From: Aeromonas sobria
GTDB lineage: Bacteria; Pseudomonadota; Gammaproteobacteria; Enterobacterales; Aeromonadaceae
DNA: 64,000 bases
Direction of reading: 5' to 3'
NCBI RefSeq assembly: GCF_000820145.1
Contig: NZ_CDBW01000003.1
Span: forward strand, 62,001 to 126,000
Position 1 is the first letter of the stretch. Every line of letters starts with the position of its first letter. The translations under genes and the position numbers were made by a program. The notes below the pieces were generated by a model, which did not search any database, had not been told where the DNA came from, and was given only the letters and a program-made list of their open reading frames with translations. Below are positions 55,829-64,000 of this stretch, in pieces.

Positions 55829-56146
55829 ATGACCGACGCCATTGTGGTGCTCTGCACCTGCCCAGATCAAACCAGTGCCGACCTCGTCTGCGAACAGCTG
55901 CTGAACCAGCGGTTGGCCGCCTGCATCAATCAGCTGCCGGGCGTCACCTCCGTCTATCGCTGGCAAGGCAAGGTGGAGCGCGCCACCGAGATCCAGCTCA
56001 TCATCAAATCCCGCCAGCCGCTCTTTGCCGAGCTGCAGGCATGCATTCAAGCCCATCACCCCTATGAGGTGCCCGAGCTGCTGGCCCTGCCGGTGAGTGC
56101 CGGACTGCCCGCCTACCTCGACTGGCTGAACGGGGAGACCGCATGA
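55829..56146 (+). CDS. cutA: CutA1-family protein
   Basis: Trimeric periplasm- or cytoplasm-located protein linked to divalent-cation tolerance in E. coli. The 105-residue chain has the family motifs VVLCTCPD, RLAACINQLPGVTSVYRWQGKVE and the HHPYEVPELLALPV end. ATG 55829 is chosen; a GTG at 55814 would add five residues but has no upstream ribosome-binding site. The end overlaps dsbD by ATGA. The cutA-dsbD order is as in E. coli, where dsbD was once called cutA2/dipZ. Confidence 0.9.
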   Translation: MTDAIVVLCTCPDQTSADLVCEQLLNQRLAACINQLPGVTSVYRWQGKVERATEIQLIIKSRQPLFAELQACIQAHHPYEVPELLALPVSAGLPAYLDWLNGETA

Positions 56147-57933
56147 CGTTCGCTCGCTTACTCTCTCCCCTGCTGCTGCTCTGCGCCCTGCTGATGACAG
56201 CGGTGGGCAGCTCTCCTGCTCACGCCAGCGGTGCCGATCTGCTCAGCTCGCTGGGCATTGAGGCCCATGCCAAACCCAAATTTTTGCAGGTCGATGAGGC
56301 GTTTCAGATCGAGAGCGAACAGCGTGGCGATCAGCTGCTGCTGACCCTCCACATCGCCGACGACTACTACCTCTATCGCCACAGCCTGCGCTTCAAGGGG
56401 AACAACCTCACCTTCAGCGAGCCGACCCTGCCAGAAGGCACCGAGCACGAGGATGACTTCTTCGGCAAGACCTGGGTCTACTACCAGCAGGTGAGCATCG
56501 CGGTGCCGCTAAAGGAGGTGGGGAAAAATGCCACCCTGCGGGTGCGCTATCAGGGCTGTACCGACGGCCTCTGCTATCCACCGACCGACAAGCTGATCGA
56601 TGTGGCCCCGCTGGTCACGGCAACCACAGCGTCCACTGCTGAAACGGCACAAAGCGTCGCAGCTGTGAGTCAGCAGGATCAGCTGGCCGCCGCCCTCGGC
56701 CATCAGGGTTTCTGGCTCAGCATCGTCGCCTTCTTCGCGCTGGGGCTGGGGCTCGCCTTCACCCCCTGCGTCTTCCCCATGTACCCGATCCTGACCGGCA
56801 TCATCGCCGGCGCCGGTCATCGCCTCTCCACCGGCCGCGCCTTCCTGCTCTCTCTGGTCTATGTGCAGGGGATGGCGGTGACCTACACCCTGCTCGGACT
56901 GGTCGTGGCCTCGGCGGGGCTTAAATTTCAGGCGGCGCTGCAACACCCTTATGTGCTGATCGGCCTCTCGGCGATGTTCGTGCTGCTGGCCCTCTCCATG
57001 TTCGGGCTCTACACCCTGCAGTTGCCGAGCAGTTTGCAAACCCGCCTCTCCGGTCTCTCCAACCGCCAACAGGGCGGATCGGTGGTCGGGGTCGCCATCA
57101 TGGGGATGATCTCTGGGCTGGTCTGCTCCCCCTGCACCACGGCGCCGCTTTCGGGGGCACTGATCTATGTGGCCCAGAGCGGCGATCTCTGGCTCGGCGG
57201 CGCGGCGCTCTATGCCCTGTCACTCGGGATGGGGCTGCCGCTGCTGCTACTCGGCACCTCGGGGGGCAAACTGCTGCCCAAGGCAGGCGCCTGGATGGAT
57301 GTGATCAAGCAGCTGTTTGGCTTCGCCCTGCTGGCGGTGCCCATCATGCTGCTGTCACGACTTTGGAGCGATCAGCTTGCCACCCTCGCCTGGCTCGGCT
57401 GGGGGCTGCTGCTGTGCGGCTACCTCTATCACCACAACCAGCACCAGCCCCACTCGGTGGCCAGAAGCGTGCGCGGTTTCGTGCTGTTGCTGGCGATGAT
57501 CAGCGCCGTGGTGGTGGGCAAGGATCTGCTGCAACCAGCCGCTCCTGCCGCCGTCTCTGCGGGCGCCAGCCAAAGCGCTCCGCAGTTTATCCCCATCAAG
57601 ACGCTGGATGATCTCAAGGTGCAGCTGGCCGCCGCCCGCGGCAAGCCGGTGCTGCTCGACCTCTACGCCGACTGGTGCGTCGCCTGCAAGGAGTTCGAGC
57701 ACAAGACCTTCAGCGATCCCGCGGTGCGGGAGCGCTTCGGCCAGATGGTGTTGCTGCAGGCGGATGTCACCGCCAACGACGATGCCGATATCGAGTTGCT
57801 CAACAGCCTCAATGTACTGGGGTTGCCGACCCTCATCTTCTTCGACCGCGAGGGCAAGGAGCTGACAGGGCAGCGGGTCACCGGTTTTATGGGGCCGACC
57901 GAGTTTCTGGGCAAGCTTGATCAGCTACGCTGA
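56143..57933 (+). CDS. dsbD: Thiol:disulfide interchange protein DsbD
   Basis: Inner-membrane protein that carries reducing power from thioredoxin to the periplasm for DsbC and cytochrome c maturation. The 596-residue chain has a signal peptide (about 1-28), a periplasmic immunoglobulin-like domain with the redox Cys pair in GCTDGLCYPP, an eight-helix core with FTPCVFPMYP and GLVCSPCTTAPLSG, and a C-terminal thioredoxin domain with WCVACKEFE. The overlap with cutA shows coupling. It also supplies reductant for the five hemes of TorC, among others. Confidence 0.97.
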   Translation: MTFARLLSPLLLLCALLMTAVGSSPAHASGADLLSSLGIEAHAKPKFLQVDEAFQIESEQRGDQLLLTLHIADDYYLYRHSLRFKGNNLTFSEPTLPEGTEHEDDFFGKTWVYYQQVSIAVPLKEVGKNATLRVRYQGCTDGLCYPPTDKLIDVAPLVTATTASTAETAQSVAAVSQQDQLAAALGHQGFWLSIVAFFALGLGLAFTPCVFPMYPILTGIIAGAGHRLSTGRAFLLSLVYVQGMAVTYTLLGLVVASAGLKFQAALQHPYVLIGLSAMFVLLALSMFGLYTLQLPSSLQTRLSGLSNRQQGGSVVGVAIMGMISGLVCSPCTTAPLSGALIYVAQSGDLWLGGAALYALSLGMGLPLLLLGTSGGKLLPKAGAWMDVIKQLFGFALLAVPIMLLSRLWSDQLATLAWLGWGLLLCGYLYHHNQHQPHSVARSVRGFVLLLAMISAVVVGKDLLQPAAPAAVSAGASQSAPQFIPIKTLDDLKVQLAAARGKPVLLDLYADWCVACKEFEHKTFSDPAVRERFGQMVLLQADVTANDDADIELLNSLNVLGLPTLIFFDREGKELTGQRVTGFMGPTEFLGKLDQLR

Positions 57934-58065
57934 CCAACGGCGTCCCTTGTCGGCAGACAGGGGCATCCTCATGCGTTACGCGCTGATTTTTCTGGCAATC
58001 CCTTGTATATGACCGGCAGCATGGCAGAATTTGCCCTTCGATTGTCTCGCCCGTCCGGAGTTTTG

Positions 58066-58479
58066 ATGAAAAAGTGGTTCATCCCCCTGCTAGCCCTCTG
58101 GCTCTATGGCTGCAGTGCAGGGCCCGGTGAAGAGGATATCCGGCAGCAGGTTACCGCCAGGCTGCTGGCCGAGACAGACGCCAACCTGTTCGAGATCAGC
58201 GACTTCACCATCCTCGGCAAGGAGGAGCGTATGGAGGGGGTCTATCTGGTCAAGGTGAGCTACCAGCTCCACTTCAAGCAGGGGATCGATCAACTGCAGG
58301 TGTTGCACGACGAAGATCTGATTTATGACCGGGTCGGCCCCTTCCAGCAGGAGATGGGACTGATGGAGCTCGAGCGCAAATATGGCGAGTTCGAGGAAGG
58401 TCAGGTGCTGCCACAAGAAGCAGAGGTGTGGATGATGAAGGGCGAACAGGGGTGGCGACTGGCCGAACCGGCTCAATAA
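58066..58479 (+). CDS. Small predicted lipoprotein, function unknown
   Basis: A 137-residue precursor with a lipoprotein signal: KKWFIPLLALWLYGC, where the LYGC lipobox supplies the acylated Cys near residue 15. The mature part is acidic with a β-rich pattern (VYLVKVSYQLHFKQGIDQ). No known domain recognised. GGAG lies 6 bases before ATG 58066. It follows dsbD by 132 bases in the same direction, but probably has its own promoter. Confidence 0.82.
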   Translation: MKKWFIPLLALWLYGCSAGPGEEDIRQQVTARLLAETDANLFEISDFTILGKEERMEGVYLVKVSYQLHFKQGIDQLQVLHDEDLIYDRVGPFQQEMGLMELERKYGEFEEGQVLPQEAEVWMMKGEQGWRLAEPAQ

Positions 58480-58533
58480 AAGGCTACCCGGCTCTTACTC
58501 TCTGCAACGACGGGCCTGCCGTTGCCAACCACC

Positions 58534-59160
58534 TCAGACCTGGGTATCGACCCGATACCCTTTTCGCTCAGCGGGTTCGTTCGGCAGCTTGCTGGCGAGC
58601 CCCGACAGCACCTCCTTGAGGGTGCCCCCGCTCTCTGCCGCACCGCTGCTCTCCAGCAGTTTGGTCAGCTGACTCTGCAAGGGGTTCACCTCCTTGCTCT
58701 CTGCGACTGGCTCGTTCTCTGTAACTTGTCCGCTCTCTGATCCTTGCGCCCGCGCTCTCCCCTGTTCGCCCGGTTGATCCAGCTTCTCCATCAGGCGCTC
58801 CAAATCCCGTTTCAGCGGGTTCTCGCTGCTGCCTTCAAGGGCAAGCTTGCGCTGTTCCTGCTCTTGCCGCTGTTGTTGCTGCAATGCCAGCTGTTGTTCC
58901 TGCTGCTGTTGCAGGGCCCCCATCATGGTGTTGATGAACGCCTCCATCGAATCCCTGATTGAGGCACTGCTCCCGCCGCTATCTTCACCTTTCGGCGACA
59001 GTCCGAGCTCGTCCAGCACAGCGCCAAGGTCGCGTACCATACGGCTGTCACTGCTCGCCGATGGCGACGGCGTGGCCCTCTCCGGTACCTGCGCAGCGGG
59101 AGATCCCTGCCGCTGCGCCAGCGGGCTGAGCCCTCCTGACGCTACCACATTCATCTCCAT
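58534..59160 (-). CDS. Gln-rich coiled-coil protein, function unknown
   Basis: A 208-residue soluble protein with a low-complexity Gln/Glu segment (about 82-108; runs such as QQQQEQQLALQQQQ) flanked by short helical units that resemble each other, NPLKRDLERLMEKLD and NPLQSQLTKLLESSG. The N-terminal 40 residues are Ser/Pro/Ala-rich. No signal peptide or membrane helix. The start has no strong ribosome-binding site. Nothing in the sequence identifies a family; the layout suggests a scaffold or a substrate of a secretion system, but that is only a possibility. Confidence 0.7.
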   Translation of the reverse strand: MEMNVVASGGLSPLAQRQGSPAAQVPERATPSPSASSDSRMVRDLGAVLDELGLSPKGEDSGGSSASIRDSMEAFINTMMGALQQQQEQQLALQQQQRQEQEQRKLALEGSSENPLKRDLERLMEKLDQPGEQGRARAQGSESGQVTENEPVAESKEVNPLQSQLTKLLESSGAAESGGTLKEVLSGLASKLPNEPAERKGYRVDTQV

Positions 59161-59378
59161 CTCAGCCCTCCTCTCTCCCTCGTCCTCTGCCCTTTTCCGG
59201 CAAGCTGATACGCCCGCACAGAATCACTCTCACACCTAAAAGATAGCGCCAACCGGAAGGGATTGGCGCGAATGCATATTTTGGTCTATCAGGCGGGATG
59301 ATAGTGCCAACCCGCTATAAACAAGGGGCCGGTACAGGGGTCGCTTTCAGCCAGCACTACACAGGCTGACAATCGGAG

Positions 59379-60692
59379 TCAGAAGATATCCTTCATCCGG
59401 TGCCACAGCATTCCCAGTGCCAGCAGCGGGGAGCGCAGCGCCGGGCCGCCGGGGAAGGTCATATGGGGCACGCTGGCGAAGAGATCGAAACCCCGGCTCT
59501 CACCGCGGATCGCCTCGGCCACCAGCTTGCCCGCCATATGAGTGGCGTTGAGACCGTGGCCCGAGTAAGACTGGGCATAGAGCACGTTGGGGTATTCCTT
59601 CAAGCGGCCAATCTGCGGCAGCCGGTTGGCACCGATCCCGATCATGCCCCCCCACTGGAACTCGATGGCGGTACCAGCCAGCTCGGGGAAGACCCGCAGT
59701 AGCTTGGGCAACATGAACGCCTTGATATCGTGGGGATCTCGCCCCGAATAGTTGCAAGCGCCGCCAAACAGCAGGCGGCCGTCGGCGGAGAGGCGGTAGT
59801 AGTCGAGGGCCACATTCTGATCGCACACCGCCATGTTTTGCGGCAGCAGACGCTGGCGCAACCGGCGATCGAGCACCTCGGTGGCGAGGATATAGGAGCC
59901 AGCGGGCAGCACCTTGCCCCCCAGATCGGGATTGAGGTCGTTGAGGTAGGCGTTGCAGCCGATCACCAGATAATCGGCAGTGACCCGGCCGTGGGCGGTG
60001 GTCACCTCGACCCGCTTACCATAGTCGATATGGGTCACTCTGGATTGTTCGAACAGGGCAACCCCGAGGCTGGCGGCGGCACGGGCCTCCCCCAGCGCCA
60101 GATTGAGGGGATGCAGGTGGCCGGAGCCCATGTCGATGAGGCCGCCGATGTAGCGATCCGACCCCACCACGGTATGGATATCTTCTCGCGCCACCAGTTT
60201 CAGCTCGTGCTCATAGCCGAGGCTTGCCAGATGCGCGAGATCCTCCTCAAAACCTGCCAGATGGCGCTGGCGAGTGGCAAGGTCGCAGTAGCCCCAGCGC
60301 AGATCGCAGTCGATATTGAAACGCTCGACCCGCTCGCGCACCAGCTGCACCGCCTCCAGCCCCATCAGGTCGAGCTCGCGTACCCCTTGCTCGCCAATCC
60401 AGCGGACAAACTGGCTGGTGTCGTGGCCGATACCGCGGATCAGCTGACCGCCGTTGCGCCCCGACGCCCCCCAGCCGATGCGGTTGGCCTCCAGCAACAC
60501 CACCTTGTAACCGGCATCCGCCAGATTGATGGCGGTGTTAAGGCCGGTAAAGCCGCCGCCGATGATGCAGACGTCCGCCTTGTACTCCCCCTCCAGCTCG
60601 GGCCACTGTTGCGGATCGTTGCGAGTGGCCGCGTAGTAGGAGGCGACGTGCTCCTGATGTCCATTGTGCTTTCCTGCCTGCATACTCAGCAT
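59379..60692 (-). CDS. FAD-dependent oxidoreductase, PuuB-like
   Basis: DAO-family flavoenzyme of 437 residues, strongly like gamma-glutamylputrescine oxidase PuuB by remembered motifs. It has the FAD-binding CIIGGGFTGLNTAINLADAGYKVVLLEA (about 41-68), GWGASGRNGGQL, the SDRYIGG and HLHPLNLALGEA segments, and the C-terminal YSGHGLNATHMAGKL. No other puu gene is nearby. Start is ATG 60692 or Met 60683; the AGGATG context favours neither clearly. It lies downstream of fbaA after a terminator. Confidence 0.88.
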   Translation of the reverse strand: MLSMQAGKHNGHQEHVASYYAATRNDPQQWPELEGEYKADVCIIGGGFTGLNTAINLADAGYKVVLLEANRIGWGASGRNGGQLIRGIGHDTSQFVRWIGEQGVRELDLMGLEAVQLVRERVERFNIDCDLRWGYCDLATRQRHLAGFEEDLAHLASLGYEHELKLVAREDIHTVVGSDRYIGGLIDMGSGHLHPLNLALGEARAAASLGVALFEQSRVTHIDYGKRVEVTTAHGRVTADYLVIGCNAYLNDLNPDLGGKVLPAGSYILATEVLDRRLRQRLLPQNMAVCDQNVALDYYRLSADGRLLFGGACNYSGRDPHDIKAFMLPKLLRVFPELAGTAIEFQWGGMIGIGANRLPQIGRLKEYPNVLYAQSYSGHGLNATHMAGKLVAEAIRGESRGFDLFASVPHMTFPGGPALRSPLLALGMLWHRMKDIF

Positions 60693-60791
60693 CCTGCTTT
60701 GGTTGCAAATTGTTTAATAAAATAAGCAAAGTTGTTTCGATAATACCCAGTTCCTTCTCCACTCACCAACCTGTGCGGATCACAGAAATGC

Positions 60792-60817
60792 AAAAGGCGC
60801 CCCGAAGGGCGCCTTTT
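60792..60817 (-). terminator. Terminator after fbaA
   Basis: AAAAGGCGCCC, a four-base loop (TTCG on the minus strand), GGGCGCCTTTT. A GC-rich 11-bp stem with T tail. Confidence 0.92.
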
Positions 60818-60842
60818 CATGCAATCAAGGTGCTGTAACGAA

Positions 60843-61922
60843 TTACAGTACGTTGATGGCGTTCAGATCGGCAAAGGCCTGTTCCAAACGCTTGATCATG
60901 GAAGTCTGACCTTCACGCAGCCATACGCGCGGATCGTAGAACTTCTTGTTCGGCTTGTCAGCGCCTTCCGGGTTGCCCAGCTGACCTTGCAGGTAAGCTT
61001 CGTTCTTCTGATAGAACTTCAGCAGACCTTCCCAAGTTGCCCACTGGGTGTCGGTGTCGATGTTCATCTTCACTACGCCGTAGGAGATGGACTCGCGGAT
61101 CTCTTCCAGAGTGGAACCTGAACCACCGTGGAATACGAAGTCCAGAGACTTGGCAGGCAGCGCAAACTTCTCGGAAACGTACTTCTGGGACGCGTCCAGG
61201 ATGGACGGGGTCAGCTTGACGTTACCCGGCTTGTATACACCGTGTACGTTGCCGAAGGAGGCAGCGATGGTGAAACGCGGGCTGATCTTGGACAGACGCT
61301 CGTAAGCGTAAGCAACATCTTCCGGCTGGGTGTACAGGGAAGATTGATCCAGGTGGCTGTTGTCTACGCCATCTTCTTCGCCACCGGTGCAACCCAGTTC
61401 CAGCTCCAGAGTCATGTTCATCTTGGCCATGCGGGTCAGGTACTCGCAGCAGATGTCGATGTTCTCTTCCAGAGACTCTTCGGACAGATCCAGCATGTGG
61501 GAGGAGAACAGCGGCTTGCCGGTTTCAGCAAAGTGCTTCTCGCCCGCTTCCAGCAGACCGTCGATCCACGGCAGCAGCTTCTTGGCAGCGTGGTCGGTGT
61601 GCAGGATAACCGGAATACCGTAGGCTTCGGCAACAGCGTGAACGTGCTTGGCACCTGAGATGGCACCCAGGATGGCGGCTTTCTGGCCTTCCATCTTCAG
61701 ACCCTTACCGGCGGTGAACACGGCACCACCGTTGGAGAACTGAACTATTACCGGCGCTTTAACATTGGCAGCAGCTTCCAGCACAGCGTTAACGGAATCG
61801 GTACCAACACAGTTAACTGCTGGCAGAGCAAAGCCGTTCTCTTTAGCGATGGCGAACACTTTCTGAACGTCATCACCAGTGATCACGCCGGGTTTTACGA
61901 AGTCGAAAATTTTCTTAGACAT
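60843..61922 (-). CDS. fbaA: Class II fructose-bisphosphate aldolase
   Basis: Zinc-dependent aldolase of glycolysis. The 359-residue protein has the metal-binding His in ILHTDHAAKKLLPW (about 107-120), ELGCTGGEEDGVDNS, the zinc-binding GNVHGVYKPGNVKL and the VFHGGSGSTLEEI signature. It follows pgk by 115 bases and is the last of the epd-pgk-fbaA series. Sequence and length fit E. coli FbaA. Confidence 0.98.
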   Translation of the reverse strand: MSKKIFDFVKPGVITGDDVQKVFAIAKENGFALPAVNCVGTDSVNAVLEAAANVKAPVIVQFSNGGAVFTAGKGLKMEGQKAAILGAISGAKHVHAVAEAYGIPVILHTDHAAKKLLPWIDGLLEAGEKHFAETGKPLFSSHMLDLSEESLEENIDICCEYLTRMAKMNMTLELELGCTGGEEDGVDNSHLDQSSLYTQPEDVAYAYERLSKISPRFTIAASFGNVHGVYKPGNVKLTPSILDASQKYVSEKFALPAKSLDFVFHGGSGSTLEEIRESISYGVVKMNIDTDTQWATWEGLLKFYQKNEAYLQGQLGNPEGADKPNKKFYDPRVWLREGQTSMIKRLEQAFADLNAINVL

Positions 61923-62037
61923 GTTTAATCGTCCTGTCTCGTATGCCGTTAATAAAAAATGGGAGGTTCATCATGAACCGGCACAGCGGCCACATGATAA
62001 ACGAAACGGGAGGCGTTTGCCCCCCGTCTCGGGTCAA

Positions 62038-63201
62038 TTAGGCTTTGGCGCGCTGTTCCAGCATCGCAACAGCCGGCAGTACCTTGCCTTCTACGAACTC
62101 CAGGAAGGCGCCGCCGCCAGTGGAGATGTAGGAGACTTTGTCGGCGATGCCAAACTTGTCGATGGCAGCCAGGGTGTCACCACCGCCAGCGATGGAGAAT
62201 GCCGGAGAAGCAGCGATGGCTTCAGCGATCACTTTGGTGCCAGCAGAGAACTGATCGAACTCGAACACACCAACCGGGCCGTTCCACAAAATGGTCTTGG
62301 CGTTCATGATGATGTCAGCCAGGGCCTTGGCAGAGTCAGGGCCGATGTCGAAGATCATGTCGCCGTCGGTCACATCAGCAACAGACTTGATGGTGGCAGG
62401 AGTGGACTCGGAGAACTCGGTGCCTACAACCACGTCGGTGGTGACCGGAATGTTGGTCTCGGCAGCCAGCTTCTTGGCGGTGTCGAGCAGGTCGTGTTCG
62501 CACAGGGACTTGCCGACGTTGTGACCGGCAGCAGCGATGAAGGTGTTGGCGATGCCACCACCGACAACCAGCTGGTCAGCGATCTTGGAGAGGGATTCCA
62601 GCACGGTCAGCTTGGTGGAGACCTTGGAGCCGCCAACGATGGCAACCATCGGGCGCTCAGGCTTCAGCATAGCTTTACCCAGGGCTTCCAGTTCACCCGC
62701 CAGCAGCGGACCGGCACAAGCAACAGGAGCAAACTGGGCAACACCGTAGGTAGAACCTTCGGCGCGGTGAGCAGTACCGAACGCATCCATTACAAAGACA
62801 TCACACAGGGCGGCGTATTTTTTGGCCAGCTCTTCGGTGTTCTTCTTCTCGCCTTTGTTGAAACGGCAGTTTTCCAGCACAACCAGCTCACCGGCGGCGA
62901 CGTCTACGCCATCCAGGTAATCTTTGGCCAGACGAACCGGGCAAGACAGAGCGTCTTTCAGATAGTTAACAACCGGAGCCAGGGAGAATTCTTCGTTGTA
63001 TTCACCCTCGGTCGGACGACCCAGGTGGGAGGTGATCATCAGCTTGGCGCCCTTTTCCAGAGCCAGCTTGATGGTCGGCAGCGTCGCCACGATACGTGCA
63101 TCGGAAGTGACCTTACCGTCTTTTACCGGTACGTTCAGGTCAGCACGGATCAGAACGCGTTTACCCGCCAGATCCAGGTCAGTCATCTTGATAACAGACA
63201 T
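62038..63201 (-). CDS. pgk: Phosphoglycerate kinase
   Basis: Transfers phosphate from 1,3-bisphosphoglycerate to ADP. The 387-residue protein has the N-terminal [35 protein letters not shown], the hinge and the C-terminal nucleotide site GGGDTLAAI. It lies between epd and fbaA on the same strand, the standard gammaproteobacterial order. Confidence 0.99.
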   Translation of the reverse strand: MSVIKMTDLDLAGKRVLIRADLNVPVKDGKVTSDARIVATLPTIKLALEKGAKLMITSHLGRPTEGEYNEEFSLAPVVNYLKDALSCPVRLAKDYLDGVDVAAGELVVLENCRFNKGEKKNTEELAKKYAALCDVFVMDAFGTAHRAEGSTYGVAQFAPVACAGPLLAGELEALGKAMLKPERPMVAIVGGSKVSTKLTVLESLSKIADQLVVGGGIANTFIAAAGHNVGKSLCEHDLLDTAKKLAAETNIPVTTDVVVGTEFSESTPATIKSVADVTDGDMIFDIGPDSAKALADIIMNAKTILWNGPVGVFEFDQFSAGTKVIAEAIAASPAFSIAGGGDTLAAIDKFGIADKVSYISTGGGAFLEFVEGKVLPAVAMLEQRAKA

Positions 63202-63262
63202 ATTCAGTCCTCTATATTTTCAGGTAATGTTAAAAACAGTAACCTATTCGCCCGGGGCAGGC

Positions 63263-64000
63263 TCAGCCTGCGGCCATCATGGCCCGGGTGGTATCCAGCA
63301 TCCGGTTTGCGAAGCCCCATTCGTTATCACACCACATCAACATCTTGACGAGGTTGGCATCGCTCACCCGGGTCTGGGTACCATCAATGATGCAGGAGTG
63401 TGCATCATGATTGAAGTCTACGGAAACCAAAGGCTCTTCCGTGTAATCCAGAATACCTTGTAATGTACCTCTGGACGCCCGTTGCAGGGCTTGATTTACG
63501 TCAGTAACTGTCACTTTTTTACGAACAGTAATACTGAGATCCATCGCTGTTACATTGATGGTCGGCACCCGCACCGCGATCGCCTCGAACTTGCCGGCGA
63601 AGTGGGGCAGGATACGCTCCAGCCCCTTTGCCAGCTTGGTATCCACCGGAATGATGGACTGGCTGGCAGCGCGGGTTCGGCGCAAGTCACTGTGGTAGGC
63701 ATCGATGACTTGCTGATCATGCATGGCCGAATGAATTGTCGTAATAGTACCACAATTTATCTCGAATTCTCGATGCAATGTTTCAATCACCGGCACCACG
63801 CAGTTGGTGGTACAGGAGGCGTTGGAGACGATCCGCTCCCGTCCGGTCAGCACCTGATGGTTGACCCCGTAGACCACGGTGGCATCCACATCCGCATCGG
63901 CCGGGTGGGAGAACAGCACCTTGCCCGCCCCCGCAGCCAGATGCAGCTCGGCATCGGCTCGCGAGCCGAACACCCCGGTGCAATCGAGCACCACATCGAC
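63263..64000 (-). CDS. epd: Erythrose-4-phosphate dehydrogenase (5' end outside window)
   Basis: NAD-dependent enzyme that makes 4-phosphoerythronate for pyridoxal phosphate synthesis; GAPDH family. The visible part carries the catalytic Cys in [16 protein letters not shown], the [22 protein letters not shown] segment that distinguishes Epd from glycolytic GAPDH, and the C-terminal [12 protein letters not shown]. The frame is open beyond base 64000, so the N-terminal NAD domain is missing here. Gene order epd-pgk-fbaA supports the call over gapA. Confidence 0.94.
   Translation of the reverse strand, partial: VDVVLDCTGVFGSRADAELHLAAGAGKVLFSHPADADVDATVVYGVNHQVLTGRERIVSNASCTTNCVVPVIETLHREFEINCGTITTIHSAMHDQQVIDAYHSDLRRTRAASQSIIPVDTKLAKGLERILPHFAGKFEAIAVRVPTINVTAMDLSITVRKKVTVTDVNQALQRASRGTLQGILDYTEEPLVSVDFNHDAHSCIIDGTQTRVSDANLVKMLMWCDNEWGFANRMLDTTRAMMAAG

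Overview
The window reads as chromosomal DNA of a gammaproteobacterium, most likely an Aeromonas. The pointers are a sodium-type PomAB flagellar stator, a Che2-like chemotaxis cluster, the conserved rlmE-to-pnp block with tpiA beside secG, a full TMAO respiration locus and epd-pgk-fbaA. The genus call comes from remembered protein resemblance and gene order, not from a search. Coding density is high, and I see no insertion sequence, prophage, integrase or CRISPR array.

Layout. 1-4.7 kb (+): the end of a chemotaxis operon, cheW (cut by the window edge), a soluble PAS receptor, cheR, cheD and cheB. 4.8-20.2 kb (-): the large expression block, read from high to low coordinates as rlmE, ftsH, folP, glmM, tpiA, secG, tRNA-Leu(GAG), tRNA-fMet, rimP, nusA, infB, rbfA, truB, rpsO, pnp, with several internal hairpin terminators and a heat-shock-type promoter in front of rlmE. 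20.3-23.6 kb: yhbY, a PilZ-like protein, greA and pomA-pomB. 23.8-26.9 kb (+): xseB-ispA-dxs, isoprenoid precursor synthesis. 27-32.3 kb (-): a peptide-type ABC transporter whose two ATPases are fused in one chain. 32.8-41 kb (-): nrdR, ribD, ribE, ribBA (RibBX type), ribH, nusB, thiL, pgpA, plus a ParB-like protein and glyA. A decayed second copy of the ribBA 3' end lies just behind the intact gene.

41.3-51.8 kb: a TMAO respiration locus. TorT (periplasmic sensor partner) and TorS (hybrid kinase) are divergent, TorR is divergent from torCAD, and tor-box-like decamers lie between torR and torC. TorC is the pentaheme membrane cytochrome, TorA the Tat-exported molybdoenzyme and TorD its chaperone. 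A GFA-family gene sits between torT and torR, and an unnamed membrane protein follows torD. 51.9-58.5 kb: ygfX-sdhE against ygfZ, a LysR regulator divergent from a PACE-type efflux protein, a small unknown gene, cutA-dsbD and a lipoprotein. 58.5-64 kb (-): a Gln-rich unknown protein, a PuuB-like oxidase, then fbaA, pgk and epd (cut by the window edge).

Most of the window is core genome. The observations most worth a second look are the ribBA tail scar, the predicted heat-shock promoter, the operator-like repeats at the tor and PACE loci, the intercistronic hairpins and several small unknown proteins. I found no clear case of an undescribed multi-gene system.
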